Positions 19,136 through 28,264 of a DNA stretch of 46,139 nt are shown piece by piece. How positions within the stretch are numbered: the stretch's first letter is position 1; each line of letters opens with the position of its first letter. The position numbers and the translations under genes are program-made. The notes under the pieces are model-generated. The model was not told where the DNA came from. It saw nothing but the letters and a program-made list of their open reading frames with translations, and made no database searches. Origin of the DNA: Phytobacter massiliensis JC163 (GTDB lineage: Bacteria > Pseudomonadota > Gammaproteobacteria > Enterobacterales > Enterobacteriaceae); NCBI RefSeq assembly GCF_000321045.1, contig NZ_HE578945.1, forward strand, positions 264,412 to 310,550. The letters are read 5' to 3'.

Positions 19136-20653
19136 ATGTGCGGTATTGTCGGTATCGCCGGTGTTATGCCGGTCAACCAGTCGATTTATGACGCGTTATC
19201 GGTGCTCCAGCACCGTGGCCAGGATGCCGCAGGCATCATCACGATTGATGCGAATAATTGTTTCCGTCTGCGTAAAGCGAATGGTCTGGTGAACGATGTT
19301 TTCGAAGCCCGCCATATGCAGCGTTTGCAGGGCAACATGGGAATTGGCCACGTTCGTTACCCGACCGCAGGCAGCTCCAGCGCCTCCGAGGCGCAGCCTT
19401 TTTATGTCAACTCGCCTTACGGCATTACCCTTGCCCATAACGGCAACCTGACCAACGCCCATGAGCTGCGCAAAAAGCTGTTTGAAGAGAAGCGCCGCCA
19501 TATCAATACCACCTCAGATTCTGAAATCCTGCTCAATATCTTCGCCAGCGAGCTGGATAACTTCCGTCACTATCCGCTGGAAGCCGATAACATTTTCGCG
19601 GCGGTAGCGGCGACCAATCGTCTGATTCGCGGCGCGTATGCCTGCGTAGCGATGATTATCGGCCACGGCATGGTGGCGTTCCGCGACCCTAACGGCATTC
19701 GTCCTCTGGTGCTCGGCAAGCGCGATATCGGCGATGGCCGCACCGAGTATATGGTCGCTTCGGAAAGCGTGGCGCTGGATACGCTGGGCTTTGAGTTCCT
19801 GCGGGATGTCGCGCCTGGCGAAGCGGTCTATATCACGGAAAAAGGCCAGCTGTTCACCCGCCAGTGCGCCGATAACCCGGTCAGCAATCCGTGCTTGTTT
19901 GAGTACGTCTACTTTGCTCGTCCGGACTCGTTTATCGACAAGATTTCCGTCTACAGCGCCCGGGTGAATATGGGAACCAAACTCGGCGAGAAGATTGCCC
20001 GCGAGTGGGAAGATTTGGATATCGACGTGGTAATCCCGATCCCGGAAACCTCCTGCGATATCGCGCTGGAAATCGCCCGCATTCTGGGTAAGCCGTACCG
20101 TCAGGGGTTTGTGAAAAACCGCTATGTTGGCCGCACCTTTATCATGCCGGGCCAGCAGCTGCGCCGGAAGTCGGTGCGCCGCAAGCTGAACGCTAACCGC
20201 GCCGAGTTCCGCGATAAAAACGTGCTGCTGGTGGATGACTCCATTGTGCGCGGCACTACCTCTGAGCAGATCATTGAGATGGCGCGCGAAGCCGGCGCGA
20301 AGAAGGTCTATCTGGCTTCCGCAGCGCCGGAAATTCGTTTCCCGAACGTCTACGGTATCGACATGCCGACCGCCAATGAGCTTATCGCCCACGGTCGTGA
20401 AGTGGACGAGATTCGCCAGCTTATTGGCGCCGACGGGCTGATTTTCCAGGATCTCAACGATCTCATTGACGCCGTGCGCGCCGAAAACCCGGATATTCAG
20501 CAGTTCGAATGTTCGGTGTTCAACGGTGTTTACGTCACCAAAGACGTCAACCAACAGTACCTCGATTATCTCGATTCCCTGCGTAATGACGATGCGAAAG
20601 CGGTAATGCGCCAGAACGAAGTGGAAAACTTAGAGATGCACAACGAAGGGTAA
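19136..20653 (+). CDS. purF: Amidophosphoribosyltransferase
   Basis: PurF makes 5-phosphoribosylamine from PRPP and glutamine, the first committed step of purine synthesis. It has 505 residues as in E. coli. After removal of Met, Cys1 (MCGIVGIAG) is the N-terminal nucleophile of the glutaminase domain. The PRTase domain has the PRPP loop [14 protein letters not shown] near residue 370. It lies directly after cvpA (GAGGAAAG before the ATG) in the PurR-regulated operon. The GC-rich hairpin downstream probably reduces read-through into ubiX. Confidence 0.98.
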   Translation: MCGIVGIAGVMPVNQSIYDALSVLQHRGQDAAGIITIDANNCFRLRKANGLVNDVFEARHMQRLQGNMGIGHVRYPTAGSSSASEAQPFYVNSPYGITLAHNGNLTNAHELRKKLFEEKRRHINTTSDSEILLNIFASELDNFRHYPLEADNIFAAVAATNRLIRGAYACVAMIIGHGMVAFRDPNGIRPLVLGKRDIGDGRTEYMVASESVALDTLGFEFLRDVAPGEAVYITEKGQLFTRQCADNPVSNPCLFEYVYFARPDSFIDKISVYSARVNMGTKLGEKIAREWEDLDIDVVIPIPETSCDIALEIARILGKPYRQGFVKNRYVGRTFIMPGQQLRRKSVRRKLNANRAEFRDKNVLLVDDSIVRGTTSEQIIEMAREAGAKKVYLASAAPEIRFPNVYGIDMPTANELIAHGREVDEIRQLIGADGLIFQDLNDLIDAVRAENPDIQQFECSVFNGVYVTKDVNQQYLDYLDSLRNDDAKAVMRQNEVENLEMHNEG

Positions 20654-20661
20654 TTCGTTAT

Positions 20662-20685
20662 CGCCCCCTCTGGATGGAGGGGGCG
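20662..20685 (+). other. Intercistronic hairpin between purF and ubiX
   Basis: A perfect 9-base stem CGCCCCCTC / GAGGGGGCG with a 6-base loop. No T tract follows, so it is more likely an mRNA-stabilising or attenuating structure than a full terminator. Confidence 0.55.
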
Positions 20686-20751
20686 CATGTCAGTTGCAAC
20701 TCCCGCCATATTCCGGCAAAGTCTGGCTCTGTTTGTACAAAGGCGACGGAA

Positions 20752-21324
20752 ATGAAACGACTTATCGTGGGGATTAGCGGTGCCAGCGGCGCCATCTATG
20801 GCGTGCGTTTATTGCAGATATTGCGCGACGTGGCAGAGGTTGAGACGCATCTGGTGATGAGCGCCGCCGCCCGTCAGACGCTGACCCTTGAAACCTCCTT
20901 TTCGCTGCGCGAAGTGCAGGCGCTCGCCGATGTCACCCACGACTCGCGCGATATTGCCGCCACCATCTCCTCCGGCTCCTTTAAAACCGCCGGCATGGTT
21001 ATTCTGCCCTGCTCGATCAAAACGCTGTCAGGCATTGTGAATAGCTACACCGATAGCCTGCTGACGCGGGCGGCGGACGTGGTGCTAAAAGAGCGTCGCC
21101 CGCTGGTGCTCTGCGTGCGGGAAACCCCCCTGCATCTCGGTCACCTGCGGTTGATGGCCCAGGCGGCGGAGCTGGGTGCGGTCATTATGCCGCCGGTGCC
21201 AGCCTTTTATCACCAGCCGTCAACGCTTGATGATGTTATCAACCAGACGGTAAACCGGGTGCTCGATCAGTTCGCTATCGACCTGCCGACCGATCTGTTT
21301 ACCCGCTGGCAGGGCGCAAAATAG
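20752..21324 (+). CDS. ubiX: Flavin prenyltransferase UbiX
   Basis: UbiX joins a dimethylallyl group to FMN, making prenylated FMN for the UbiD decarboxylase of ubiquinone synthesis. The ATG at 20752 gives a 190-residue protein starting MKRLIVGISGASGAIYGVRLLQ (E. coli 189); a longer frame from 20674 adds residues that do not match the family. The FMN-binding site is GISGASGA, with CSIKTLSGI near residue 85 and RETPLHLGHLRLM near 125. It is the third gene of the cvpA-purF-ubiX unit and ends at a terminator. Confidence 0.96.
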   Translation: MKRLIVGISGASGAIYGVRLLQILRDVAEVETHLVMSAAARQTLTLETSFSLREVQALADVTHDSRDIAATISSGSFKTAGMVILPCSIKTLSGIVNSYTDSLLTRAADVVLKERRPLVLCVRETPLHLGHLRLMAQAAELGAVIMPPVPAFYHQPSTLDDVINQTVNRVLDQFAIDLPTDLFTRWQGAK

Positions 21325-21340
21325 TGCGCGATTTGGTCTG

Positions 21341-21363
21341 ATGCCCTTTTTTAGGGCATTTTT
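21341..21363 (+). terminator. Terminator after ubiX
   Basis: Stem ATGCCCT / AGGGCAT with a T-rich loop, followed by four T. Confidence 0.8.
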
Positions 21364-21509
21364 GTAACCGCGATCATATCCTCAACATTTAATCTTCCTT
21401 TTCACCCCTTAACGCTCTGGTTCGTTCTGCCGGGGTGCTATCTTTCACTCAATGGAATAACTTGCAACGTTTTGTTAACAAAATTGAGCAAGCCTCAGGA
21501 TTTTCAACC

Positions 21510-21525
21510 TGGCATAAGACATGCA
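21510..21525 (+). promoter_or_regulatory. Sigma-54 promoter of argT (argTr-type)
   Basis: TGGCATAAGACATGCA has GG and GC with the 10-base spacing of RpoN promoters (consensus TGGCAC-N5-TTGCA). It lies 74 bases upstream of the argT start, where Salmonella and E. coli have the nitrogen-controlled argT promoter. A tandem copy of TAAGACATGCAAG (21515-21527 and 21528-21540) follows on directly. The stretch 21364-21509 holds no gene. Confidence 0.75.
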
Positions 21526-21598
21526 AGTAAGACATGCAAGAGAGTAAGTAGCAACACACAACGCACACCATAAAAAACAGAACACTTGAGGGTATTGT

Positions 21599-22381
21599 AT
21601 GAAGAAGACGGTTATTGCTCTGTCTTTACTGTTGGGGCTGTCTGCGGCATCCAGCGTTTACGCAGCGCTTCCGCAGACTGTGCGCATCGGCACGGACGCA
21701 ACCTACGCGCCTTTCTCTTCTAAAGATGCGAAAGGGGAGTTTGTCGGTTTTGATATCGATCTGGGTAATGAAATGTGCAAGCGCATGCAGGTGAAATGCA
21801 CCTGGGTAGGCAGCGATTTCGACGCCCTGATCCCCTCTTTGAAAGCGAAGAAAATCGACGCGATCATCTCTTCTCTCTCTATTACCGAAAAACGCCAGCA
21901 GGAGATCGCCTTCTCAGAGAAGCTCTACGCTGCGGATTCACGCCTGATTGCGACGAAAGGCTCGCCGATTCAGCCGACTATTGATTCCCTGAAAGGCAAA
22001 CACGTCGGCGTTCTGCAGGGCTCCACTCAGGAAGGCTATGCCAACGATAACTGGCGCAGCAAAGGCGTGGACGTGGTGGCCTATCAGAACCAGGATCTGA
22101 TCTACTCTGATCTGGCGGCAGGTCGTCTGGACGCGGCTTTCCAGGATGAAGTTGCCGCCAGCGAAGGCTTCCTCAAACAGCCTGCCGGGAAAGAGTTTGC
22201 TTTTGCCGGCCCGTCGGTAAAAGACAAAAAATACTTTGGCGACGGTACCGGTATTGGCCTGCGTAAGGACGATACCGAGCTGAAAGCGGCATTTGATAAG
22301 GCCTTTGACGAACTGCGTAAAGATGGCACCTACGACAAAATGGCGAAGAAATATTTCGACTTTAACGTCTACGGTGATTAA
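21599..22381 (+). CDS. argT: Lysine/arginine/ornithine-binding periplasmic protein
   Basis: The LAO protein is the periplasmic solute-binding partner for Lys, Arg and Orn of the shared HisQMP transporter. It has 260 residues, with a Sec signal peptide ([22 protein letters not shown]) cleaved before ALPQTVRIG. The ligand-binding features are [26 protein letters not shown] and the ADSRL segment. It is a close paralogue of hisJ, the next gene. Nitrogen control is expected from the sigma-54 promoter. Confidence 0.97.
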   Translation: MKKTVIALSLLLGLSAASSVYAALPQTVRIGTDATYAPFSSKDAKGEFVGFDIDLGNEMCKRMQVKCTWVGSDFDALIPSLKAKKIDAIISSLSITEKRQQEIAFSEKLYAADSRLIATKGSPIQPTIDSLKGKHVGVLQGSTQEGYANDNWRSKGVDVVAYQNQDLIYSDLAAGRLDAAFQDEVAASEGFLKQPAGKEFAFAGPSVKDKKYFGDGTGIGLRKDDTELKAAFDKAFDELRKDGTYDKMAKKYFDFNVYGD

Positions 22382-22451
22382 GACAGCCTGTCTGTAAGGG
22401 TAACCGGTGCGCCAGCGTGGGATTTTCATCATGGTGCAGCGGCAGGGGTGA

Positions 22452-22490
22452 TGTGCCAGAATGGTGCGGTCGATGCACCATTCTGGCGCA
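22452..22490. promoter_or_regulatory. Inverted repeat with an NtrC-like site between argT and hisJ
   Basis: TGCACCATTCTGGCGCA (22474-22490) agrees with the NtrC consensus TGCACYAWWWTGGTGCA at 15 of 17 positions. It pairs with a weaker inverted copy at 22452-22468, and together they form a 14-base inverted repeat with a 7-base loop. The site lies about 145 bases before hisJ, suggesting nitrogen control of the dhuA-type hisJ promoter. A role as an mRNA hairpin is the alternative. The rest of the 252-base gap holds no gene. Confidence 0.55.
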
Positions 22491-22633
22491 ACGGTGCATA
22501 ATTAAGCAGAATATATGCAAAAAAAGGCGTCGACAGGGCAGAATGCTTTGCCTTGCCGGGGCATCTAATGGCACGATAGCGACACCGTATTCTTAATAAA
22601 TCCCTTAGAAAAGACAGACTGTTGAGGATAATG

Positions 22634-23416
22634 ATGAAAAAACTGGTTTTATCACTTTCTCTGGTACTCGCTTTCTCCAGCGTTTCCAGCGCATTCGCAG
22701 CAATTCCGCAAAAACTTCGTATCGGCACCGATCCCACTTATGCTCCCTTTGAATCGAAAAATGCCCAGGGTGAGCTGGTGGGTTTTGATATCGATCTGGC
22801 GAAAGAGCTGTGCCAGCGTATTAAAACCCAGTGCGTATTCGTTGAAAACCCGCTGGATGCGCTGATCCCTTCGCTGAAAGCGAAAAAAATCGATGCCATC
22901 ATGTCATCCCTGTCAATTACTGAAAAACGTCAGCAGGAGATCGCCTTTACCGACAAGCTCTACGCCGCGGATTCCCGCCTGGTGGTGGCAAAAGATTCTG
23001 ATGTCGTCCCTGACCTGGCGAAGCTGAAAGGCAAGCGTATCGGCGTGCTGCAGGGCACCACCCAGGAGACCTACGGTAACGAGCACTGGGCGCCGCAGGG
23101 TATCGAAATTGTCTCCTATCAGGGGCAGGATAATATCTATTCTGACCTGACGGCTGGCCGCATCGATGCCGCCTTCCAGGATGAAGTGGCCGCCAGCGAA
23201 GGCTTCCTGAAAACGGCGATGGGTAAAGACTACAAATTTGGCGGACCGTCCATCAAAGACGAGAAGCTGTTTGGCGTCGGCACCGGTATGGGCCTGCGGA
23301 AAGATGACGTTGAGCTGCGCGAGGCGCTGAATAAAGCCTTCGCCGACATGCGCGCTGACGGAACTTACGAGAAGCTGGCGAAAAAGTATTTTGATTTTGA
23401 TGTGTATGGTGGTTAA
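22634..23416 (+). CDS. hisJ: Histidine-binding periplasmic protein
   Basis: HisJ delivers L-histidine to the HisQMP2 ABC transporter. The second of two adjacent ATGs (22634) is chosen because it gives the E. coli N-terminus [14 protein letters not shown] and lies six bases after GAGG. The 260-residue protein has a signal peptide ending at AFA, then [17 protein letters not shown]. It is close in sequence to ArgT, so a gene duplication is evident. A GC-rich hairpin separates it from hisQ and is expected to keep hisJ mRNA more abundant than hisQMP mRNA. Confidence 0.97.
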   Translation: MKKLVLSLSLVLAFSSVSSAFAAIPQKLRIGTDPTYAPFESKNAQGELVGFDIDLAKELCQRIKTQCVFVENPLDALIPSLKAKKIDAIMSSLSITEKRQQEIAFTDKLYAADSRLVVAKDSDVVPDLAKLKGKRIGVLQGTTQETYGNEHWAPQGIEIVSYQGQDNIYSDLTAGRIDAAFQDEVAASEGFLKTAMGKDYKFGGPSIKDEKLFGVGTGMGLRKDDVELREALNKAFADMRADGTYEKLAKKYFDFDVYGG

Positions 23417-23439
23417 CACCCCACGTGTTTAACGCGCGA

Positions 23440-23460
23440 CCCCTCCCGCTGCGGGAGGGG
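23440..23460 (+). other. Intercistronic hairpin between hisJ and hisQ
   Basis: CCCCTCCCGC and GCGGGAGGGG form a perfect 10-base stem. Salmonella has REP elements at the same position, which stabilise the upstream hisJ message. This element is not a REP by sequence but could do the same. Confidence 0.65.
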
Positions 23461-23500
23461 AAGAGACGCGGCAGACGCACTCTAAGACAGGACAGGCTGC

Positions 23501-24187
23501 ATGCTGTACGGGTTTTCTCAAGTAATATTCCAGGGCGCGCTGGTTACGCTGGAGCTGGCTATCAGCTCGGTGATACTGGCGGTGCTGATTGGCCTGGCCG
23601 GTGCGGGGGCGAAGCTCTCCAGAAATCGCCCGCTGGCATTAATTTTTGAAGGCTACACCACACTGATCCGCGGCGTGCCCGATCTGGTGCTGATGCTGCT
23701 TATCTTTTACGGACTGCAAATTGCCCTGAACGGCCTGACCGACATGATCGGTATGGATCAGCTTGATATCGATCCGATGGTAGCGGGCATTATCACGCTC
23801 GGCTTTATTTACGGCGCCTACTTTACCGAAACCTTTCGCGGCGCATACATGGCGGTGCCAAAAGGGCATATTGAGGCCGCAACCGCCTTTGGTTTCACCG
23901 CATCGCAAACTTTTCGCCGCATTCTCTTTCCGGCTATGATGCGCTATGCGCTACCGGGCATCGGCAATAACTGGCAGGTGATCCTGAAAGCAACCGCGCT
24001 GGTGTCGCTGCTGGGGCTGGAAGATGTGGTCAAGGCCACCCAGCTTGCCGGAAAAAGCACCTGGGAGCCGTTTTATTTCGCCGTGGTCTGCGGCCTGATT
24101 TACCTGGTATTTACCACTGTCTCCAATGGTGTACTGCTGCTTCTTGAACGCCGCTACTCCGTGGGTGTGAAGAGGGCTGACCTGTGA
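23501..24187 (+). CDS. hisQ: Histidine/LAO ABC transporter permease HisQ
   Basis: One of the two inner-membrane subunits of the histidine and lysine/arginine/ornithine transporter. It has 228 residues as in E. coli, with five hydrophobic segments. The cytoplasmic EAA loop, which docks to HisP, is visible as HIEAATAFGFTASQTFRRILFP (about residues 127-148). The stop overlaps the hisM GTG start (GTGA at 24184-24187), so the two are coupled. Confidence 0.97.
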   Translation: MLYGFSQVIFQGALVTLELAISSVILAVLIGLAGAGAKLSRNRPLALIFEGYTTLIRGVPDLVLMLLIFYGLQIALNGLTDMIGMDQLDIDPMVAGIITLGFIYGAYFTETFRGAYMAVPKGHIEAATAFGFTASQTFRRILFPAMMRYALPGIGNNWQVILKATALVSLLGLEDVVKATQLAGKSTWEPFYFAVVCGLIYLVFTTVSNGVLLLLERRYSVGVKRADL

Positions 24188-24897
24188 TTGAGATTATTCA
24201 GCAGTACTGGCAATCCCTGCTGTGGACCGACGGTTATCGTTTTACCGGCGTGGCGATCACGCTGTGGCTGTTGATCTCCTCGGTGGTCATGGGGGGGATT
24301 CTGGCGCTGTTCCTCGCCATTGGCCGCGTCTCCAGCAACAGATTCATTCGCTTTCCCATCTGGCTGTTTACCTATATTTTCCGCGGTACGCCGCTCTATG
24401 TGCAGCTGCTGGTCTTTTACTCCGGGATGTACACCCTGGAGATAGTCAAAGGCACCGAACTGCTCAACGCCTTTTTCCGTAGCGGCCTGAACTGTACGGT
24501 GCTGGCGCTGACGCTGAATACCTGCGCCTACACTACCGAGATTTTTGCCGGTGCTATTCGTTCGGTCCCCCACGGTGAAATAGAAGCCGCCCGCGCCTAT
24601 GGCTTCTCGTCCGTGAAGCTGTACCGCTGCATTATTTTGCCGTCGGCGTTGCGTATCGCGCTGCCAGCCTACAGCAACGAAGTGATTTTAATGCTCCACT
24701 CTACCGCGCTGGCCTTTACCGCCACGGTGCCGGATCTGCTTAAAATCGCCCGTGATATTAACTCCGCCACTTACCAGCCGTTTACCGCGTTCGGCATTGC
24801 GGCGGTGCTCTATTTAATAATTTCTTATGTCCTGATAAGCCTGTTCCGCAAAGCGGAGAAACGCTGGCTACAGCATGTGAAGCCTTCGACGCACTGA
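24184..24897 (+). CDS. hisM: Histidine/LAO ABC transporter permease HisM
   Basis: The second permease subunit, 237 residues (E. coli 238), starting with GTG inside the hisQ stop. The EAA loop is [23 protein letters not shown] (about residues 130-152), and five hydrophobic segments are present. HisM and HisQ form the heterodimeric channel for substrate delivered by HisJ or ArgT. The hisP start is 7 bases after the stop. Confidence 0.97.
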   Translation: MIEIIQQYWQSLLWTDGYRFTGVAITLWLLISSVVMGGILALFLAIGRVSSNRFIRFPIWLFTYIFRGTPLYVQLLVFYSGMYTLEIVKGTELLNAFFRSGLNCTVLALTLNTCAYTTEIFAGAIRSVPHGEIEAARAYGFSSVKLYRCIILPSALRIALPAYSNEVILMLHSTALAFTATVPDLLKIARDINSATYQPFTAFGIAAVLYLIISYVLISLFRKAEKRWLQHVKPSTH

Positions 24898-24904
24898 GAA
24901 AAAA

Positions 24905-25678
24905 ATGTCTGAAAACAAACTTAACGTCATCGATTTGCATAAGCGCTACGGCGAACACGAAGTGCTGAAAGGGGTATCTTTACAGGCTAACGCCGGTGAT
25001 GTGATCAGTATTATTGGCTCGTCCGGCTCCGGTAAGAGTACCTTCCTGCGCTGCATTAACTTTCTTGAAAAGCCGAGTGAAGGGACGATCGTGGTGAGCG
25101 GACAGAATATTGGCCTGGTGCGGGACAAGGACGGCCAGCTTAAGGTGGCCGATAAAAACCAGCTGCGCCTGCTGCGTACCCGCCTGACCATGGTGTTTCA
25201 GCATTTCAATCTGTGGAGCCATATGACGGTGCTGGAAAACGTCATGGAAGCGCCCATTCAGGTGCTGGGGTTAAGCAAACAAGAGGCGCGGGAACGGGCG
25301 ATAAGATACCTGGCGAAAGTGGGTATCGACGAGCGCCAGCAGGGCAAATACCCGGTGCATCTTTCCGGCGGTCAGCAGCAGCGTGTCTCCATTGCCCGCG
25401 CGCTGGCCATGGAACCGGAAGTATTACTGTTTGACGAGCCAACCTCCGCGCTCGACCCGGAACTGGTGGGGGAGGTGCTGCGCATCATGCAGCAGCTGGC
25501 GGAAGAGGGTAAAACAATGGTCGTGGTGACCCACGAGATGGGCTTTGCCCGCCATGTCTCTTCCCATGTTATTTTCCTTCACCAGGGCAAAATTGAAGAA
25601 GAGGGCGCGCCGGAAGAACTGTTCGGCAACCCCAAAAGCCCGCGTTTGCAGCAGTTCCTTAAAGGGTCGCTGAAATAG
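24905..25678 (+). CDS. hisP: Histidine/LAO ABC transporter ATP-binding protein HisP
   Basis: HisP is the dimeric ATPase on the cytoplasmic side of HisQM. The 257 residues contain Walker [10 protein letters not shown] (about 39-47), the Q-loop VFQHFN, the ABC signature [15 protein letters not shown] (about 154), Walker B LLFDEP and the H-loop VVTHEM. This is the classical founder protein of the ABC superfamily. It is the last gene of the hisJQMP operon and faces the convergent regulator gene across a hairpin terminator. Confidence 0.98.
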   Translation: MSENKLNVIDLHKRYGEHEVLKGVSLQANAGDVISIIGSSGSGKSTFLRCINFLEKPSEGTIVVSGQNIGLVRDKDGQLKVADKNQLRLLRTRLTMVFQHFNLWSHMTVLENVMEAPIQVLGLSKQEARERAIRYLAKVGIDERQQGKYPVHLSGGQQQRVSIARALAMEPEVLLFDEPTSALDPELVGEVLRIMQQLAEEGKTMVVVTHEMGFARHVSSHVIFLHQGKIEEEGAPEELFGNPKSPRLQQFLKGSLK

Positions 25679-25684
25679 CCCTCA

Positions 25685-25708
25685 GGCTACCGGTCTTCAC
25701 CGGTAGCC
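25685..25708. terminator. Hairpin between convergent hisP and dalR-like gene
   Basis: A perfect 10-base stem GGCTACCGGT / ACCGGTAGCC with a CTTC tetraloop. It overlaps the 3' end of the regulator gene. The T tract is short, but the position between convergent genes suits a two-way terminator. Confidence 0.6.
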
Positions 25709-26658
25709 GTTTCGTCCGTCAGTAATGTCAGGGCGGTATCTTCATCGGTTACCAGCCCGTTTATCCATCCGCCAACCAGCGCCGCGCGAATAGCCGCAAT
25801 TTTATGCTGCCCGCCGGCGAAGCCTACGACGTTACGTTCGGTATGGCTGGTGAGCGGCACGCTGGTCAGCATGGCGTCAAGCTCGGAATTCAGCCGCACC
25901 CCCTGGTGGTTAAAGAAATGGCCGAGCATCTCCCCCGCCACCTGCTGCGCCTCCAGATCTTTTACCTGCGCATCGGTGATAAAGCCTTCGGCGTTGAGCG
26001 GGCAGCCGAGTCCCACTTCGCCGATGCCAAGAAAGGTCACGTCCGCGTTTAACGCCCTGGCGGCCACGCGCTGGTAAATCTGGTGCTGGCACCAGCTGTT
26101 TTTATCTGCCGGACTGTCGGCATACAGCGGGGCCGGAATGAAAAAATATTTGCCCTGCATCTTTTCCGCCATTTTCAGCGGCACATCGTAACGCGTACCG
26201 GAATCATCCCGTGCAATAGCGCCAATCATCGAGACGCACTGGTGCTGGGGGCGCTCCAGCGAGGGCAGCGCGTCGATAATCGCGCGCAGCGTTTTCCCTG
26301 ACCCAACGCCGAAGACCTGGGGCTTCTCTTCGCTGATAAACTGCGTCATCACCTGCGCCCCTTCTACCGCCAGCATCTGCTGGACCGCTTCATCCTCAAG
26401 TCCGGCGGAGGGCACCACGCGCGTCAGGGTCAGGGAATATTTCTTCTCCAGCTCCTGCGCCAGTTTCAGACAGCGGGCAACCGGATGACGGATATTGACG
26501 GTGACCATCCCGGTTTCACGCGCGCCTGATATCAGACGCTGCGCGACCTGACGCGACAGCCCCAGCGCCGAGGCAATGTCCTGCTGCGTAAGGCCCGCCA
26601 CGTAATACATCCAAGCAGCCCGGGCGGCGAGCTCCTGTTTTTTCTGTTCTTTAGTCAT
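25687..26658 (-). CDS. dalR: SorC/DeoR-type sugar-binding transcriptional regulator of the polyol cluster
   Basis: A 323-residue regulator. The ATG at 26658 (MTKEQKKQELAARAAWMYYVAGL) is chosen because the longer frame to 26823 would cross the divergent promoter. The N-terminal helix-turn-helix is LTQQDIASALGLSRQVAQRLI (about residues 23-43). The rest is a SorC-type sugar-binding domain (VFGVGSGKTLRAIIDAL, VGFAGGQHKIAAIRAAL). It is divergent from a polyol dehydrogenase, kinase and permease operon, matching the Klebsiella dalR-dalDKT layout, so it probably represses that operon until the polyol is present. The symbol is inferred from context and moderately certain. Confidence 0.75.
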   Translation of the reverse strand: MTKEQKKQELAARAAWMYYVAGLTQQDIASALGLSRQVAQRLISGARETGMVTVNIRHPVARCLKLAQELEKKYSLTLTRVVPSAGLEDEAVQQMLAVEGAQVMTQFISEEKPQVFGVGSGKTLRAIIDALPSLERPQHQCVSMIGAIARDDSGTRYDVPLKMAEKMQGKYFFIPAPLYADSPADKNSWCQHQIYQRVAARALNADVTFLGIGEVGLGCPLNAEGFITDAQVKDLEAQQVAGEMLGHFFNHQGVRLNSELDAMLTSVPLTSHTERNVVGFAGGQHKIAAIRAALVGGWINGLVTDEDTALTLLTDETATGEDR

Positions 26659-26715
26659 TCCATCACCCCAACGTTTTCTGCCGTCATTGTACGCACAAAC
26701 GGCACGGCGGTAAAA

Positions 26716-26743
26716 ATGGGCAAAAGACATTTTTATGGGCAAA
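26716..26743. promoter_or_regulatory. Candidate operator repeats between dalR and dalD
   Basis: ATGGGCAAA occurs twice as a direct repeat, at 26716-26724 and 26735-26743, 19 bases apart (about two helical turns). A short palindrome, GGGCATAAGCCC, follows near 26809. These lie in the 200-base divergent promoter region and are the best candidates for regulator binding. Confidence 0.4.
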
Positions 26744-26857
26744 TGCTGTTTTCGTGAGTTTCCTCGCAGAAAGCGCGGACGTCTCCCAACTAACATACAT
26801 ACAACAAACGGGCATAAGCCCATTGATATGTCAAATGCTCAAATTGAGGTGATGATG

Positions 26858-28255
26858 ATGTCTGAGAAAAAAGCGGTATGGATGCATATTGGTGCCGGGT
26901 CGTTTCATCGTGCTCATCAGGCGTGGTATCTGCACAAACTGAGAGAGCAGGGCGATGACCGCTGGAGCATCGCGCTGGGGAATATTCGGGATGATGCCAG
27001 CGCGTTGCTGAATAACCTCGCCGCTCAGCAGGGCGAATATGTGCTGGAAACCGTCTCGCCGGAAGGGGAGCGCCAGTACGAAACCATCACCTCAATTCGT
27101 AAAGTGCTTCCGTGGGACCGCGACATCAGCGCGCTGGTGGAGCAGGGGGCCGCTGCCGAAACGCGGGTTATCGCCTTCACGGTGACCGAAGGGGGCTACT
27201 ACCTGACGCCGGAGCACGAACTGGACCCGCAGCAGGCAGACATTCAGGCCGACCTGAACGGGGAAATTCGTACGCTCTATGGCGCGCTGACCCGCATTCT
27301 GAAACAGCGTATTGCGCAGCATGGCGAACCGGTAACCTTGCTCAACTGCGATAACCTTCGCCACAACGGCGAACGCTTCCGCCATGGCTTCCTCTCTTTC
27401 CTGCAGGCGAAAGGCGAGAGCGAGCTGCGCCAGTGGGTCGAGAAAAATACCACGTCGCCGAACACCATGGTGGACCGTATTACCCCGCGCCCGACGGCGG
27501 ATGTGGCAGAGCGCGTACTGGCGGCGACCGGCAAAAAAGACGCGGTGCCGGTAATGGGCGAATCCTTTATTCAGTGGGTTATTGAAGATGATTTCATCAA
27601 TGGCCGCCCGGCGCTGGAAAATGTCGGGGTAGAGCTGGTGGAGTCCGTGCTGCCGTGGGAGGAGGCAAAAATTCGCATCCTTAACGCCACCCACAGCTGC
27701 ATTGCGTGGGCAGGAACGTTGATTGGCCTGAACTATATTGACGAGAGCACCCGCCAGAGCGCGATTCGCCAGATGGCCTGGGAGTATGTCTCCCGCGATG
27801 TGATCCCCTCTTTGACGCCCAGCCCTCTCGACCTTGCGAACTACCGTGATGTGGTGCTGGCGCGCTTTAGTAACCCCTACATCAAAGACACCAACCAGCG
27901 CGTCGCCGCCGATGGGCTTTCTAAAATACCGGGGATGGTCACACCGACGCTGACAGCCTGCTACACGCGTGGCGAAACCCCGTCCGCCACCGCCGTGCTG
28001 CCAGCGCTGTTTTTCCTTTTCCTCAAGCGCTGGGCCGACGGCTCGCTGCCCTATACCTATCAGGATGGCGTAATGCAGCCAGATGCCCTGCGCGCGGTCT
28101 TTAATACGCCGGACCCGCTGTCAGTATGGGCGGCAGACGAGGCGCTGTTCGCCGGGCTGGCGAAGTCCCCGGAATTTCTCGCCCTGCTGCGCCGCACGGT
28201 TGCGGAACTGGAGCAGTGGATCACGCAGCCTGAATCGCAGCTGGCGGCCGTATAA
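26858..28255 (+). CDS. dalD: Mannitol/arabinitol dehydrogenase family protein, probable D-arabinitol 4-dehydrogenase
   Basis: A long-chain polyol dehydrogenase that oxidises a sugar alcohol to a ketose with NAD. With a xylulokinase next to it, D-arabinitol to D-xylulose is the likely reaction. The start at 26858 is the third of three in-frame ATGs after TTGAGGTG and gives 465 residues. [19 protein letters not shown] is the N-terminal nucleotide-binding motif. The polyol dehydrogenase signature [20 protein letters not shown] (about residue 270) supplies catalytic Lys, Asn and His. Sequence resembles Klebsiella DalD as I recall it; D-mannitol-type substrates are the alternative. The next gene follows after 9 bases, so they are cotranscribed. 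Confidence 0.85.
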   Translation: MSEKKAVWMHIGAGSFHRAHQAWYLHKLREQGDDRWSIALGNIRDDASALLNNLAAQQGEYVLETVSPEGERQYETITSIRKVLPWDRDISALVEQGAAAETRVIAFTVTEGGYYLTPEHELDPQQADIQADLNGEIRTLYGALTRILKQRIAQHGEPVTLLNCDNLRHNGERFRHGFLSFLQAKGESELRQWVEKNTTSPNTMVDRITPRPTADVAERVLAATGKKDAVPVMGESFIQWVIEDDFINGRPALENVGVELVESVLPWEEAKIRILNATHSCIAWAGTLIGLNYIDESTRQSAIRQMAWEYVSRDVIPSLTPSPLDLANYRDVVLARFSNPYIKDTNQRVAADGLSKIPGMVTPTLTACYTRGETPSATAVLPALFFLFLKRWADGSLPYTYQDGVMQPDALRAVFNTPDPLSVWAADEALFAGLAKSPEFLALLRRTVAELEQWITQPESQLAAV

Positions 28256-28264
28256 GGAGGCGTT

